DNA from: Peptoniphilus equinus
GTDB lineage: Bacteria; Bacillota; Clostridia; Tissierellales; Peptoniphilaceae
DNA: 64,000 bases
NCBI RefSeq assembly: GCF_027921445.1
Contig: NZ_CP115667.1
Coordinates: forward strand, 1,645,190 to 1,709,189
Direction of reading: 5' to 3'
Of this stretch, positions 9,115 through 19,700 are shown piece after piece. The notes beneath the pieces were generated by a model. That model made no database searches, was not told where the DNA came from, and worked only from the letters and a program-made list of their open reading frames with translations. The translations under genes were made by a program, and so were the position numbers. The first letter of the stretch is position 1; the number at the start of each line of letters is the position of its first letter.

Positions 9115-10090
9115 GGTGCTCACCTCTTACAATATGACGATGACAATAGCTGCTATGGCTCGGACTGTGCTGAGTCTTGTCCGGAAACGGTCCCCGGCAG
9201 CGCTCCATGTGCACTGTACACCGCTCATAAAACGGACAGCTCGTTCCCAGTTCCCAAAGTGCCGGGGCTGAACCGGGAATAGGCGTGAGACGCGTCTTCT
9301 CTGCGTCCACTCGTGCTATAGCGCTAAGGAGCGCTTGCGTATACGGCTGCGTCGCTTCATAGAAGATATCCTCCACGGTGCCCCGTTCCAAGACTCTGCC
9401 CCCATACATGACCGCCACCCGATCACACCTTGAGGCAATAACCCCCAAGTCGTGGGTGATAAGAATGATACTGGTGCCTCGCTCCCGTCGAATGGACTCC
9501 AGCAGATCCAAAATTTGCGCCTGAATGGTCACATCCAGCGCCGTCGTCGGCTCATCGGCAATAATAATATCCGGCTTTGCTGCAAGGGCCAGCGCAATCA
9601 TCACCCGTTGGCGCATACCACCTGAAAACTCATGGGGATATTGATCCAACCGCTTGACCGGATCGGGAATCCCTACGTCTTTTAACAGCTCCACCGCTAC
9701 CTCTTTCGCCGCCTCACCGGAGAGACTTCGGAAACGATGGAGCACTTCGATGACGTGGTAGCCGATAGTTCGAAGGGGATTGAGCGCCGTCATCGGATCT
9801 TGAAAGATCATGGCAATCCGTCGTCCCCGAATCGACAGGAAAGCTTTCTCACTCAACGTCGCCAAATCTTTTCCTTCAAACATGATGTGTCCGCCTGTGA
9901 CGTGTGCCCCTTGGGGTAAAATCCCGAGTACGGATTTCATCAGAAGGCTCTTGCCGCTTCCGGACTCGCCTACCAGACCCAGAATTTCCCCGGAGTGGAG
10001 CACCAAGTCCACATTGTTCACGGCGCGAAGCGCTGTCTTACCACGAAAAAAGCTGATAGACACCTGTTGTAATTCCAGTAGCTTAGTCAA
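9107..10090 (-). CDS. ABC importer ATPase, OppD/DppD type (TTG start)
   Basis: About 327 residues with Walker A GESGSGKS, signature FSGGMRQR, Walker [12 protein letters not shown], and the C-terminal Cys motif SCPFYERC. The best start is the TTG at 10090: GAGGAGG lies 5-7 nt before it and it overlaps the OppC stop by 8 bp. The longer ATG start at 10132 would add 14 unlikely residues that read through the permease end. It couples ATP hydrolysis to import with the partner ATPase downstream. Confidence 0.92.
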   Translation of the reverse strand: MTKLLELQQVSISFFRGKTALRAVNNVDLVLHSGEILGLVGESGSGKSLLMKSVLGILPQGAHVTGGHIMFEGKDLATLSEKAFLSIRGRRIAMIFQDPMTALNPLRTIGYHVIEVLHRFRSLSGEAAKEVAVELLKDVGIPDPVKRLDQYPHEFSGGMRQRVMIALALAAKPDIIIADEPTTALDVTIQAQILDLLESIRRERGTSIILITHDLGVIASRCDRVAVMYGGRVLERGTVEDIFYEATQPYTQALLSAIARVDAEKTRLTPIPGSAPALWELGTSCPFYERCTVHMERCRGPFPDKTQHSPSHSSYCHRHIVRGEHHE

Positions 10091-10925
10091 GATTGTCCTC
10101 CTCACTGCCCCATGCCAGGGTTTTTGCCACATCCCCCAGCTTGTTGAACGAATAGATGGTTAAAAAAATGATCAGACCAGGGATAATCGCCATGTATGGT
10201 GCTTGTTGCAAAGTGGCCTGAGCTTGAGTCAACATACTCCCGAGACTGGACATGGGCTGCTGTACACCAAGACCCAGAAAACTGAGAGAACTCTCAGTAA
10301 GAATGGCCCCTGCCACCCCTGAGGTCGCCGAGGTAATAATGGTCGGCAAGACCCCGGGCAGCAGGTGCCGTCGTAAAATGGCAAGAGCCGGCGTGTGAAT
10401 AAACTGAGCGTACTGCACATATTCCCGCTCTTTTAAGGACAATACCTCCGCCCGTACCAGCCGCGCAATGCTCATCCAGCCAAAGATCCCAATGACGATG
10501 ATGATACTGGAGAGGCCCCGCTTTAAAAAGAGCCCCACCACAGTGACCAGAATAATCCACGGAATAGATGAAAGCACATCAATAAGACGCATGAGCACCT
10601 CATCCACCCAGCCGCCGAAATATCCGGAGACGAGACCGACAATCACACCAAGACTCAAGGCGGTCAGCATGGCAAGCACGCCGACAAAAAGGGAGACTCT
10701 CGCCCCATAGAGACTGCGGATAAAATAATCCCGACCCAACTCGTCCGTCCCGAACCAGTGCAGCGACGACGGCCCTTCCATCATGTGTTCCAAATCCAAA
10801 GCGTTCGGATCCACAGGAAAAAGGGGTGCCAAGAGAGCCAGCGCGGTGAGGACTATAAGAAAAGCCACGGCAAAACAAGCGCCGCGATGGCGCCGCAGAA
10901 CCCGGAATACATAGCGTAATGTCAT
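10083..10925 (-). CDS. ABC importer permease, OppC/DppC type
   Basis: A 280-residue membrane protein with a long first helix (about 18-38), the OppC-type segment LDLEHMMEGPSSLHWFGTDELGRDYF, and a binding-protein-dependent transport loop in the second half (AxxxxxxTPALAILRRHLLPGVLP). It is one of the two pore-forming subunits. It starts on top of the OppB stop codon (overlap 4 bp) and ends inside the OppD start region, so translation is coupled throughout. Confidence 0.93.
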   Translation of the reverse strand: MTLRYVFRVLRRHRGACFAVAFLIVLTALALLAPLFPVDPNALDLEHMMEGPSSLHWFGTDELGRDYFIRSLYGARVSLFVGVLAMLTALSLGVIVGLVSGYFGGWVDEVLMRLIDVLSSIPWIILVTVVGLFLKRGLSSIIIVIGIFGWMSIARLVRAEVLSLKEREYVQYAQFIHTPALAILRRHLLPGVLPTIITSATSGVAGAILTESSLSFLGLGVQQPMSSLGSMLTQAQATLQQAPYMAIIPGLIIFLTIYSFNKLGDVAKTLAWGSEEDNLD

Positions 10926-11872
10926 TTTGTCCTCCTTATTCTAGGATCTAGGATAAAATAGAGAATATCCGATAAGAGATTGCCGAGGATGACCAGAGAG
11001 GCCGATAAAAAGAGAATGATCATCACCACAGGATAATCCATGCCCTGAACCGCCTTCACATAGTACGGCCCTACGCCGGGCCAACCGAAGATACTTTCAG
11101 TAATCATCGCCCCGGTAACTAACATCGGCAGTGCCATACCCAGCTGTGTAATGGCCGGCAAAAGCACATTTTTAATAATATGGCGATAGAGGACGGTCTT
11201 GTGGGACGCACCGTAAGCTCGCTGTACCAAAACGTAATCCTTTTCTTGCTCCCCGATGGTGGAGGAACGGGTATAACGAATCAAATCCGGCATAAACGCC
11301 ACGACCAAGGTCAGACACGGCAGGACGTAGTGCGCCAAAAGATCCGCTGTACTGCTTAGACCTACCGTGCGCATACCAAAGACCGGGAACCACCCGATGA
11401 GGTAGCCGAACACATAGATAAGCACCATGGCAAACCAAAAGCTGGGTACGCTGAGTCCCAATGTTGCGAAGCCGTCAATAAGGCGATCTGCCAAACTTCC
11501 CTTGTTACCCCCGGCATACACCCCGAGGACAAGCGCAAGAACGTAGGCAATGGCGTAAGACGGCAGCACCAACGCCACCGTGTTGGGAAGCCGTGCACCA
11601 AGGTCGACTGCAATACTGGAGCGGGAGAGAATGGAATATCCGAAATTTCCCTGCAGCACATTCTGCAGCCATTTTATATACTGTACATAGACTGGATCAT
11701 TGAGGCCATAAGCGTCCTTGAGCTGAGCAATCGTCTCCGGACGCATATTGGGTGTGGTGATGGCGTCGATGGCGTCATACGGCGCAAGATGCATTAAAAA
11801 GAAGCATAACATACTGATACCGAGGAGCATGGGAACGGCCTTTAACAGCCGCTTAACAATATAACGAAACAC
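10922..11872 (-). CDS. ABC importer permease, OppB/DppB type
   Basis: A 316-residue membrane permease with the typical OppB start (FRYIVKRLLKAVPMLLGIS), six predicted helices, and the EAA-like loop (YVLVQRAYGASHKTVLYRHIIKNVLLP). It forms the pore with OppC. It begins 118 bp after the binding-protein gene, across a hairpin that may reduce read-through, so that the binding protein is made in excess. Confidence 0.93.
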   Translation of the reverse strand: MFRYIVKRLLKAVPMLLGISMLCFFLMHLAPYDAIDAITTPNMRPETIAQLKDAYGLNDPVYVQYIKWLQNVLQGNFGYSILSRSSIAVDLGARLPNTVALVLPSYAIAYVLALVLGVYAGGNKGSLADRLIDGFATLGLSVPSFWFAMVLIYVFGYLIGWFPVFGMRTVGLSSTADLLAHYVLPCLTLVVAFMPDLIRYTRSSTIGEQEKDYVLVQRAYGASHKTVLYRHIIKNVLLPAITQLGMALPMLVTGAMITESIFGWPGVGPYYVKAVQGMDYPVVMIILFLSASLVILGNLLSDILYFILDPRIRRTK

Positions 11873-11948
11873 ATTCTCACCTGCTTATCTACTAGAGTTT
11901 AAACTATCTTAGTTATTATACCGTAAAGTTACACACGAAATAGAAAGA

Positions 11949-11973
11949 ACCACAAAAGATTACCCTTTGTGGT
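11949..11973 (-). terminator. weak intra-operon terminator/processing hairpin after binding-protein gene
   Basis: An 8-bp stem ACCACAAA / TTTGTGGT with a 9-nt loop, followed on the minus strand by a T-rich but interrupted tail. It lies between the binding-protein gene and the first permease gene. Partial termination or RNA stabilisation would raise binding-protein output. Confidence 0.5.
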
Positions 11974-11990
11974 CCGTTGCTGTAACTAAC

Positions 11991-13586
11991 TTATTGGAAA
12001 AAGAGCTTAGACATATCTTCAAAGGTGAAGACAGGTACCAGCTTCGCGTCCTCTAAACCGCTGAGGCTTGGGGTATAGCCCACGATACGCTTGTTGCCTC
12101 CAAGTGGATAGAAGATAGCTGTATCCTGAATCTTTTGCTGCACGTCGCCGTAAAGCTCTTGTCGTTTTTGTGGATCTTTTTCCACGTTGGCTTGATGGAA
12201 GAGCGCATCAATCTCAGCATCTTCCATGTGCATCCAACCTTGCTCCGTGGCATCAAACAGCGGTAGGAAAGAGTTCGGATCAATTCCCATAATATAGCCA
12301 CCAAGGATCATGTCAGCAGTCGTGTCGCCTTTTTTGGTTGATACATCATTGTAAGCTTCATTGGTTATGCCGACCAGCTCGGTAGTGATACCTGCTGCTT
12401 GAAGTTGTGCCTGAATGACAAGTGCTTCTTTGGTCTGTGCATCATCTGAAGAGATGTAAGCCAAGCGCACGGTAGGATTTTGTACCCCTGAGGCTTCCAG
12501 ATGTTCTTTAGACTTGGTCAAATCCTGTGTGTAGTTGGTCACTTTGTCATTATAGTAAGGGTTCGCTGCAGGGAGGAACGTCTCCGTCGTCGTATAGTTT
12601 TCAGGATCTTGGAAGGCCGCCTTCATAATTTCATCTTTGTTTAAAGCGTAGAAGATAGCCTTTCTAAAGTCGATGTTGTCCATGTTATTGCCCCACGTGT
12701 GAATCTTCACATAGGCCACACGACCTTCGTCGTAGGATTCGTGACTGATGTTGGAGCCTTCCAAGTCCGCAATGTCACTTGGTAAAATGGTGTGCAGGTC
12801 AACCTCGCCCTTTTGCAAAGCAATTTTAGCCGTGGCAGCTTTTTCAATAATTCTAAAGACCACGTTTTGAATCTTCGGAGCACCAAGGAAGTAATCGGTG
12901 TTCGCTGTGAACTCGACACTTTGACCCGGCGTATACTTGGCCAACTTGTACGGACCGGTCCCTACAGGCGCGGTCATATTGATCTCGCTCTTTTCAATGC
13001 TGTCCACATTTTCATAGATGTGCTTCGGCATAATATAGATGCCGCCGAACATCTCTTTAGCACTGGCGCTGAACTCCGGTAAGGTAAAGGTCACAGTATA
13101 GTCGTCAACTTTGTCAATCTTCACCGGCTCGCCGTTGAAGAGAAGCTGTTGACGCTGAGCCGCATTGTTAGCCTCGTCCAATACTGCGTTCATCGTGAAG
13201 ATAACATCATCGGCAGTAAATGGCGTGCCGTCGTGCCACGTCACATTCTGACGAAGTTTTGCCGTATAGACCATCCCGTCTTCAGAGGCGTCCATGGACT
13301 CGGCCAGGAAGTAATGGGTGCCGTCATTTTGGGTAGAATACAACGGCGAATAAATCATATTTAAAGTGGTCAGACCGTAGCGATCTTGAGTAGTCAAACT
13401 GTTGACACTGGTCCCCGGATCGCCGCCAAGCACCATAGTAAAGGTGTCTTTTGAGCCTGAGGTGCTTTCCGTGGCCGCCGCATCGTTGGTTGCAACATTT
13501 TTAGAGGCTGTATTGTCAGCCTTCCCGCAGGCAGTGAGTACTAACACCAGCATCAGTGCTACACTCATCCAAATTCGTTTTTTCAT
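11991..13586 (-). CDS. extracellular solute-binding lipoprotein, family 5 (peptide/nickel type)
   Basis: A 531-residue exported lipoprotein with the lipobox LTAC and Cys at residue 20, followed by a polar linker and a family 5 solute-binding fold (WHDGTPFTADDVIFTMNAVLD, then GTGPYKLAKYTPGQ). It captures the substrate for the permease/ATPase genes downstream. The sequence does not settle whether the substrate is a peptide, nickel-chelate or another ligand. The start is preceded by AGAAGGTTGAATT. It is the first gene of the importer operon. Confidence 0.93.
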   Translation of the reverse strand: MKKRIWMSVALMLVLVLTACGKADNTASKNVATNDAAATESTSGSKDTFTMVLGGDPGTSVNSLTTQDRYGLTTLNMIYSPLYSTQNDGTHYFLAESMDASEDGMVYTAKLRQNVTWHDGTPFTADDVIFTMNAVLDEANNAAQRQQLLFNGEPVKIDKVDDYTVTFTLPEFSASAKEMFGGIYIMPKHIYENVDSIEKSEINMTAPVGTGPYKLAKYTPGQSVEFTANTDYFLGAPKIQNVVFRIIEKAATAKIALQKGEVDLHTILPSDIADLEGSNISHESYDEGRVAYVKIHTWGNNMDNIDFRKAIFYALNKDEIMKAAFQDPENYTTTETFLPAANPYYNDKVTNYTQDLTKSKEHLEASGVQNPTVRLAYISSDDAQTKEALVIQAQLQAAGITTELVGITNEAYNDVSTKKGDTTADMILGGYIMGIDPNSFLPLFDATEQGWMHMEDAEIDALFHQANVEKDPQKRQELYGDVQQKIQDTAIFYPLGGNKRIVGYTPSLSGLEDAKLVPVFTFEDMSKLFFQ

Positions 13587-13791
13587 AATTCAACCTTCTT
13601 TCTTCAATTTCAACGCCACACAACGTCGTGGTGCTGAATATATGAGATATATTTTTCCACATACAGCAGTGAAATACAAGTGCTTTTATAGGTATTCATA
13701 TTGCATTTCTGTTGTTTTCTACTATCTTTTCATTTATTTATAAAAAGCAGACTTGGCCAAGGTCACTATCCGCCAAATCTACTTTCACCAT

Positions 13792-14670
13792 TTATTTCGC
13801 CGCATCCACGCCGGCAAGACAGCCATCACTCACGGCTGTCGCAACCTGACGTACTGCTTTCACCCGCACGTCGCCTGCCACGTACAGCCCTTCTGCCACG
13901 TTGAGATCCGCAGCATCCGCATACCCGTTTTGGAGCGGTACAAACTTTTCGACCAATGCACCGTTGCCCGCCTGTCCGATGAGGACAAAGAGTTCCATCC
14001 CACCGTCATCGACAATATCCGTCGCCGCTTCGCCGTTGAGATGTACTGCGACAAGCTTGCCCTCTGCCATGTCACACGCACTCAGCGTCGTTCCGGTATG
14101 GACCACAATAGTCTCGCACTGCGCAAGCTTATCCTTAAATTCCTGAATGCACATCAGCTGAGGTTGATCCTGAACGATATGGACCGCCTTTGCAAACTGA
14201 GCAAGATACAGTGCCTCCTTCACAGCACCATCCGAGCCGCCGTTGACCACGACAGTCTTTCCTTGCACTGCTTGTTCCATACCTCGTGCAAAATGGTGCA
14301 CCTGAAGGCCTTCAGGATAATCGATAGGCAGCTCTTTAGGCGTAGAACCCGTTGCAACCACAACTTTATCTGCAAGGTAAGTACCTGCCTTCGTCGTCAC
14401 CTGATAACCCTCGTCAATTGGATCCAAAGCGGTAACCTCTTCGTATAAGACCGCAATACCGGCATCTTGAAGTTGAGTTTCCAGGCGCTTCGCAAAATCA
14501 AGGCCCGATTCACCCACTACCGCCGATGCAAAGTGACTCACCAAAGAAACATGCCCTATAATACCGCCTACCTGCTCCTTTTCCAAAACAGTGACATCGA
14601 GTCCGCGAGATTTTCCATAGAGAGCTGCACAGACACCTGCAGGCCCTGCACCAATAACAATGAGTTTCAT
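13792..14670 (-). CDS. thioredoxin-reductase-like FAD/NAD(P)-dependent oxidoreductase without CxxC
   Basis: A 292-residue flavoprotein with FAD motif GAGPAG (residues 6-11), a second dinucleotide fold around NGGSDGAVKEALYLA, and the C-terminal FAD motif GLYVAGDVRVKAVRQVATA, all as in bacterial thioredoxin reductase. The redox-active CATC that normally precedes the GG-D-S-A segment is absent (the region reads VHHFARGMEQAVQGK). It is therefore more likely a ferredoxin/flavodoxin-NAD(P)H reductase-like or other disulfide-independent enzyme. I chose the ATG at 14670 because AGGAAGG precedes it and the fold begins there; the longer frame to 14886 adds 72 residues of noise. Confidence 0.85.
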   Translation of the reverse strand: MKLIVIGAGPAGVCAALYGKSRGLDVTVLEKEQVGGIIGHVSLVSHFASAVVGESGLDFAKRLETQLQDAGIAVLYEEVTALDPIDEGYQVTTKAGTYLADKVVVATGSTPKELPIDYPEGLQVHHFARGMEQAVQGKTVVVNGGSDGAVKEALYLAQFAKAVHIVQDQPQLMCIQEFKDKLAQCETIVVHTGTTLSACDMAEGKLVAVHLNGEAATDIVDDGGMELFVLIGQAGNGALVEKFVPLQNGYADAADLNVAEGLYVAGDVRVKAVRQVATAVSDGCLAGVDAAK

Positions 14671-14816
14671 TTTCCTTCCTTTCTCGTCGATGTCCAAGCA
14701 TCGGCTTTTTCTTTTAGTATAGCACGATTTGATAGCTCTGACGGACACGTCCTGGCTTTTTGCTGTTTTCTTTCCGAGTTGTCCTATAAAGCTAAGTTTT
14801 TCCTCAAAGATGAACT

Positions 14817-15326
14817 CTATAGTGTTTTGACATCTCGCAAAACAGTCTCTACAAACATAGGATCTAAATGCTTCAGAAAATGACATTCGCCGTCTTTTTC
14901 AATGACAACGGCCTCGCCGTCCTCACTGTCCCGATACGCTCTGTACACCCGAAAGCCTTGCTTTTCATAGGTTTCTTGGACTTGTTGAAAGGCTTGTTCC
15001 CGAGTGGCTACATACGTTGCAACTTCCTTAGCGTCTACCTGGTAGGCATCGATACGGCGTGTGCCTCCGGTGGCATCATACCAGTCAAGAGGTGTCAAGT
15101 GAATGTCGATTCTGGCACCTTGTCGAAACATATACCGACTTAAAACCACGGTGCCACCGCCCACGTCGCCGTAAAAGACATTAGGCAGTTCATCTTCGAG
15201 AAGAAAATAACCCTTTTGATCCAAATGAAAAGGCAGAGACCGCACAAATGCCTCTGCCTTTTCCATGGAAGATACCACCAAAAAGTCTGTGGTGACACCT
15301 TCGTCATTAAAACTAATGCGTATCAT
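14817..15326 (-). CDS. uncharacterised protein, third gene of the groESL operon
   Basis: A 169-residue soluble protein that I do not recognise. It has no signal peptide, membrane helix or Cys motif. The N-terminal half is beta-rich (IRISFNDEGV, LVVSSMEKAEAFVRSLPFHLD, GTVVLSRYMFRQGARIDIHL). The C-terminal half has a helical stretch rich in Gln/Glu (EVATYVATREQAFQQVQETYEKQG) and an acidic loop. It begins 12 nt after the groEL stop, with no terminator and no clear Shine-Dalgarno sequence between them. It is therefore probably transcribed with groESL under CIRCE/HrcA control and translationally coupled. A stress-related role is inference from position only. Confidence 0.75.
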   Translation of the reverse strand: MIRISFNDEGVTTDFLVVSSMEKAEAFVRSLPFHLDQKGYFLLEDELPNVFYGDVGGGTVVLSRYMFRQGARIDIHLTPLDWYDATGGTRRIDAYQVDAKEVATYVATREQAFQQVQETYEKQGFRVYRAYRDSEDGEAVVIEKDGECHFLKHLDPMFVETVLRDVKTL

Positions 15327-15338
15327 ATGCCGAAAAAA

Positions 15339-16964
<1,626 letters not shown>

Positions 16965-16982
16965 TTAAATGCTGAATGTTGA

Positions 16983-17264
16983 TTATTCGATAACGGCGAG
17001 AATGTCCGTATATTTTAAGATAGTATACGCGGTCTTTTCCAATTCCACTTCCGTGCCGGCATACTTGGAAAAGATAACTTTATCCCCAATGTGAAGCTCC
17101 TCTTTTTTCGCATCATCATCGGTAATGCCCTTGCCGATAGCAATGACTTCAGCGATGTTGGATTCTTCTTTAGCAGAGGACGGCAGCACAATACCTGAAG
17201 CTGTAGTCTCTTCCTTTTCAGCTTTCTTAATTACAATTTTGTCATCCAATGGTTTTAAATTCAT
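16983..17264 (-). CDS. groES: co-chaperonin GroES (Hsp10)
   Basis: A 93-residue co-chaperonin beginning with LKPLDDKIVIKKAEKEE. It has the mobile loop (TTASGIVLPSSAKEES) that contacts GroEL and a closing YTILKYTDILAVI strand. It caps the GroEL ring. The start has AAAGGAGG before it. It is the first gene of the operon, with a consensus promoter and CIRCE operator immediately upstream. Confidence 0.98.
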   Translation of the reverse strand: MNLKPLDDKIVIKKAEKEETTASGIVLPSSAKEESNIAEVIAIGKGITDDDAKKEELHIGDKVIFSKYAGTEVELEKTAYTILKYTDILAVIE

Positions 17265-17276
17265 GTTATCCTCCTT

Positions 17277-17303
17277 TTAGCACTCAACCGTCTCGAGTGC
17301 TTA
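17277..17303 (-). promoter_or_regulatory. CIRCE element (HrcA operator) of groESL
   Basis: TTAGCACTC, 9 bp, GAGTGCTTA: the 9-9-9 CIRCE inverted repeat with a single mismatch in the right arm. It lies between the promoter and the groES ribosome binding site. HrcA itself is not in the window. Confidence 0.95.
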
Positions 17304-17310
17304 CTCTCTT

Positions 17311-17339
17311 ATCATACCCTAAGGTATATAAAAGTTCAA
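17311..17339 (-). promoter_or_regulatory. groESL promoter
   Basis: On the minus strand, TTGAAC (-35, 17334-17339), 17 bp, TATGAT (-10, 17311-17316), just upstream of the CIRCE element. Confidence 0.85.
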
Positions 17340-17395
17340 GCAAAATCTGACATATTTTTACCTTTATTTCTGTCGCCGTCGTGGCGTCATCCCAC

Positions 17396-17423
17396 AAAAA
17401 AATCCTCTTTATCAAAGAGGATT
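17396..17423 (-). terminator. terminator of the rex-ogg-DUF554 unit
   Basis: A 10-bp stem AATCCTCTTT / AAAGAGGATT with a 3-nt loop and a T tract on the minus strand. The DUF554 stop codon lies inside the stem. Confidence 0.88.
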
Positions 17424-18110
17424 AAACGATATTTTTACCAGCTGATAGAGCACGGGGATGAGAATGGCAGGAATGAGATTCGCATTCTTAATTGTGGTAA
17501 TCTTTAACATATTACATCCGATAGCCATAATAAGCAGTCCTCCGACTGTTGCTATCTCCGTCAACATGGACTCGGTCATAATAGGCTCCAAAAAGCCGCT
17601 GATCGCAACCAGAAAACTCTGATAGATAAAAAGACTCACCGACGAAAACACCACGCCAACCCCGAGGGCACTGGCAAATATAATAGCACTGATGCTGTCC
17701 AGCGCAGTTTTCACATAAAGCACATCATAGCTGTGTAAAAGGCCGGCATTCAACGAGCCGATAATGGACATGGACCCTACGCAGAACATGAGGGATGTGG
17801 TGATGAAGCCTTCGGCCACCTTGGCGCTGTCTCCATTTTTAACCACACGGGCGGTGAGGCCGAAAGCGAGCTGATTGAGACGTGTCTCCAACTGCAAGGC
17901 GTGTCCGATAAGTAACCCCACCACACAGGAGACAATCATGACAGTGACGGAGCCGCCGCTAAGCGCCCCTTGAAGACCGATGACAAAAACACCAAGGCCT
18001 AAGATGGTCATAATTTGATCCTGTAATTCCTTTGAAAAGCGCTGTCCGATAACAAGACCTAAGGTCGAGCCGAGGATAATCCCCAAGCTATTAATAATGA
18101 CGCCAAACAT
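17412..18110 (-). CDS. DUF554 family membrane protein (YdfK/YqgA-like)
   Basis: About 232 residues with six to seven hydrophobic segments, beginning FGVIINSLGIILGSTLGLVIGQ, the usual N-terminus of DUF554. The family is an integral membrane protein of unknown function, sometimes suggested to be a transporter. I chose the ATG at 18110 (GGGAG upstream; family-like N-terminus) over 18161. It overlaps the 3' end of ogg by 20 bp and is probably co-transcribed with rex and ogg. Confidence 0.85.
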   Translation of the reverse strand: MFGVIINSLGIILGSTLGLVIGQRFSKELQDQIMTILGLGVFVIGLQGALSGGSVTVMIVSCVVGLLIGHALQLETRLNQLAFGLTARVVKNGDSAKVAEGFITTSLMFCVGSMSIIGSLNAGLLHSYDVLYVKTALDSISAIIFASALGVGVVFSSVSLFIYQSFLVAISGFLEPIMTESMLTEIATVGGLLIMAIGCNMLKITTIKNANLIPAILIPVLYQLVKISFNPL

Positions 18111-18933
18111 CACTGTGCTCCCTTCCATAATAAAAAAGATACTGCTGAGCAAGGCCGGCACTTTCCCCGAAGAGCCGACGACCTTCTATGGCAATACGAG
18201 ACTTTGAAGTTTTCGATTGTAAAAAAAGATGTTCCATCACCCGCTGTATCCACACATCCACGGGGAAGGCGTCCTTGTGCCCCAACCCGAAGAGGAGGAT
18301 ACAGTCCGCTACTTTGGGCCCTACGCCTGGCAAAGTAAGAAGCAACTCCCGTGCTCTGTCACGATCGAGCTTCATCAGCTCCGCCATCGTGACCCGCGCT
18401 TCTGCCACAGCCTGCGCCGTGCCTAAAATATACTTATCACGATAGCCTAACTTGCCCTGTTCTCTTAATATACTCAGATCTGCCGAAGCAAGTGCCTGAG
18501 GTGTGGGAAAGCTGTAAATTCCCTCTCGAATTTCCGATCCGAACGTCGCGGCCAACCATTCCACCGTCTTTTTAATGCGAGGAATGTGAGAGTTTTGGGA
18601 GATGATAAAGGTGCAGATGGTCTCAAACGGGCTCTGATTTAAAAGACGAATTCCTCGGCCGTAGGCCATCGGCGTTCGCATCGCTTCAAAGTTGTGGAGC
18701 GGGCGCCGTAAGGCCCCGTAGTCCGTGTTGAAGTCAAAATAGTGACGGTCCGCCTCAGGCCTGTCAGACTGAAACGACCACCCACCGCCACACGGTGTGA
18801 TGGCAATGAGACGCCCTTCCACCGGCACCAAAAAACCGTCTGCCGTGGTTCTACCTCGAAAGGCCTGACCACAGTTAAAAATAGCTTTCGGATCAAAGTA
18901 CGGCGTGTCAACGATCTGAGATTTAACGGCCAT
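18091..18933 (-). CDS. ogg: 8-oxoguanine DNA glycosylase/AP lyase (OGG1 family)
   Basis: A 280-residue OGG1-type glycosylase. The helix-hairpin-helix and GPD loop are intact: LPGVGPKVADCILLFGLGHKDAFPVDVWIQRVM, which contains the catalytic Lys (in GPKVADC) and Asp (in PVDVW) equivalent to those of human OGG1. It removes 8-oxoguanine opposite C during oxidative damage repair. The start overlaps the rex stop by 11 bp, so a redox regulator and an oxidative-repair enzyme share a transcript. Confidence 0.93.
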   Translation of the reverse strand: MAVKSQIVDTPYFDPKAIFNCGQAFRGRTTADGFLVPVEGRLIAITPCGGGWSFQSDRPEADRHYFDFNTDYGALRRPLHNFEAMRTPMAYGRGIRLLNQSPFETICTFIISQNSHIPRIKKTVEWLAATFGSEIREGIYSFPTPQALASADLSILREQGKLGYRDKYILGTAQAVAEARVTMAELMKLDRDRARELLLTLPGVGPKVADCILLFGLGHKDAFPVDVWIQRVMEHLFLQSKTSKSRIAIEGRRLFGESAGLAQQYLFYYGREHSDVWRHY

Positions 18934-19558
18934 GTTGTAAATAGTAGCTTAATTTTAAAATAGAATCGTTAATCCGAGTATTTTCCACAATGGAGTGGGT
19001 GACATTCACATCCACCGGCGCAAAGTTCCAAATACCTCGAATGCCATGTGCGTCCAAGCGACGAATAATTTCCTCTGCAGCCGTCTTCGGCACAGTTATA
19101 ATCGCCACATCCACCTGGTGATGATCAATGTAGTGCAAAAGCTCATCAGCCGGCTCGATGGTAACATGTTCCACTTTCATGCCAATCTTTTTCGGATCGT
19201 TATCAAAGAGGGCAACAATATCAAAACCGCTTTTACGAATCCCTTCGTATTCAAAAATTGCAGTTCCCAGACGTCCCGCACCCACGACAACCGCCTTGTA
19301 ACGGTTGTGAATGCCAAGTATTTGAGCGATCTCATCTCTAAGCAGCGCGGTATTATAGCCGTAGCCTTGTTGTCCGAAACCTCCAAAGTGGTTTAGATCC
19401 TGACGAATCTGACTGGCGGAGAAACCGCAGAGCTCACTGAGTTCTTGAGAACTGATGCGATCACGTCCCTGCTCGACACAATCGGACAGCTTGCGATAGT
19501 AAACCGGAAGGCGTCGAATGACCGGTGTGGCAACTTTATTTTTTAGATTCTTATACAT
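18923..19558 (-). CDS. rex: redox-sensing transcriptional repressor Rex
   Basis: About 211 residues. It has an N-terminal winged helix (RRLPVYYRKL, SQELSELCGFSASQIRQDLNHFGGFGQQGYGY) and then a Rossmann NAD(H)-binding domain (VVVGAGRLGTAI). Rex senses the NADH/NAD+ ratio and represses fermentation genes when NADH is low. I chose the ATG at 19558 because AGGAGAGATACC precedes it. It is divergent from the ABC-F gene and leads the rex-ogg-DUF554 unit. The fermentation operons in this window are plausible targets. Confidence 0.97.
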   Translation of the reverse strand: MYKNLKNKVATPVIRRLPVYYRKLSDCVEQGRDRISSQELSELCGFSASQIRQDLNHFGGFGQQGYGYNTALLRDEIAQILGIHNRYKAVVVGAGRLGTAIFEYEGIRKSGFDIVALFDNDPKKIGMKVEHVTIEPADELLHYIDHHQVDVAIITVPKTAAEEIIRRLDAHGIRGIWNFAPVDVNVTHSIVENTRINDSILKLSYYLQHGR

Positions 19559-19700
19559 GGTATCTCTCCTATTACTTCCATATTTTAACATAATTTAAAA
19601 CCGGCTTCTCAACTTTTTTCCTACTTTTTCACAGGCTCGTGCCCTTTCCATAAGCTTTCCATCCTCAAGGGTCTTTGATACAATAGAGGACGAGGTATTT

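Noticed and set aside
13753..14448. A 231-codon plus-strand frame
   Set aside because: Antisense to the thioredoxin-reductase-like gene, whose FAD motifs are unmistakable.
14671..14886. N-terminal extension of the thioredoxin-reductase-like protein
   Set aside because: The 72 extra residues precede the normal fold start, and a good ribosome binding site sits at the ATG at 14670.
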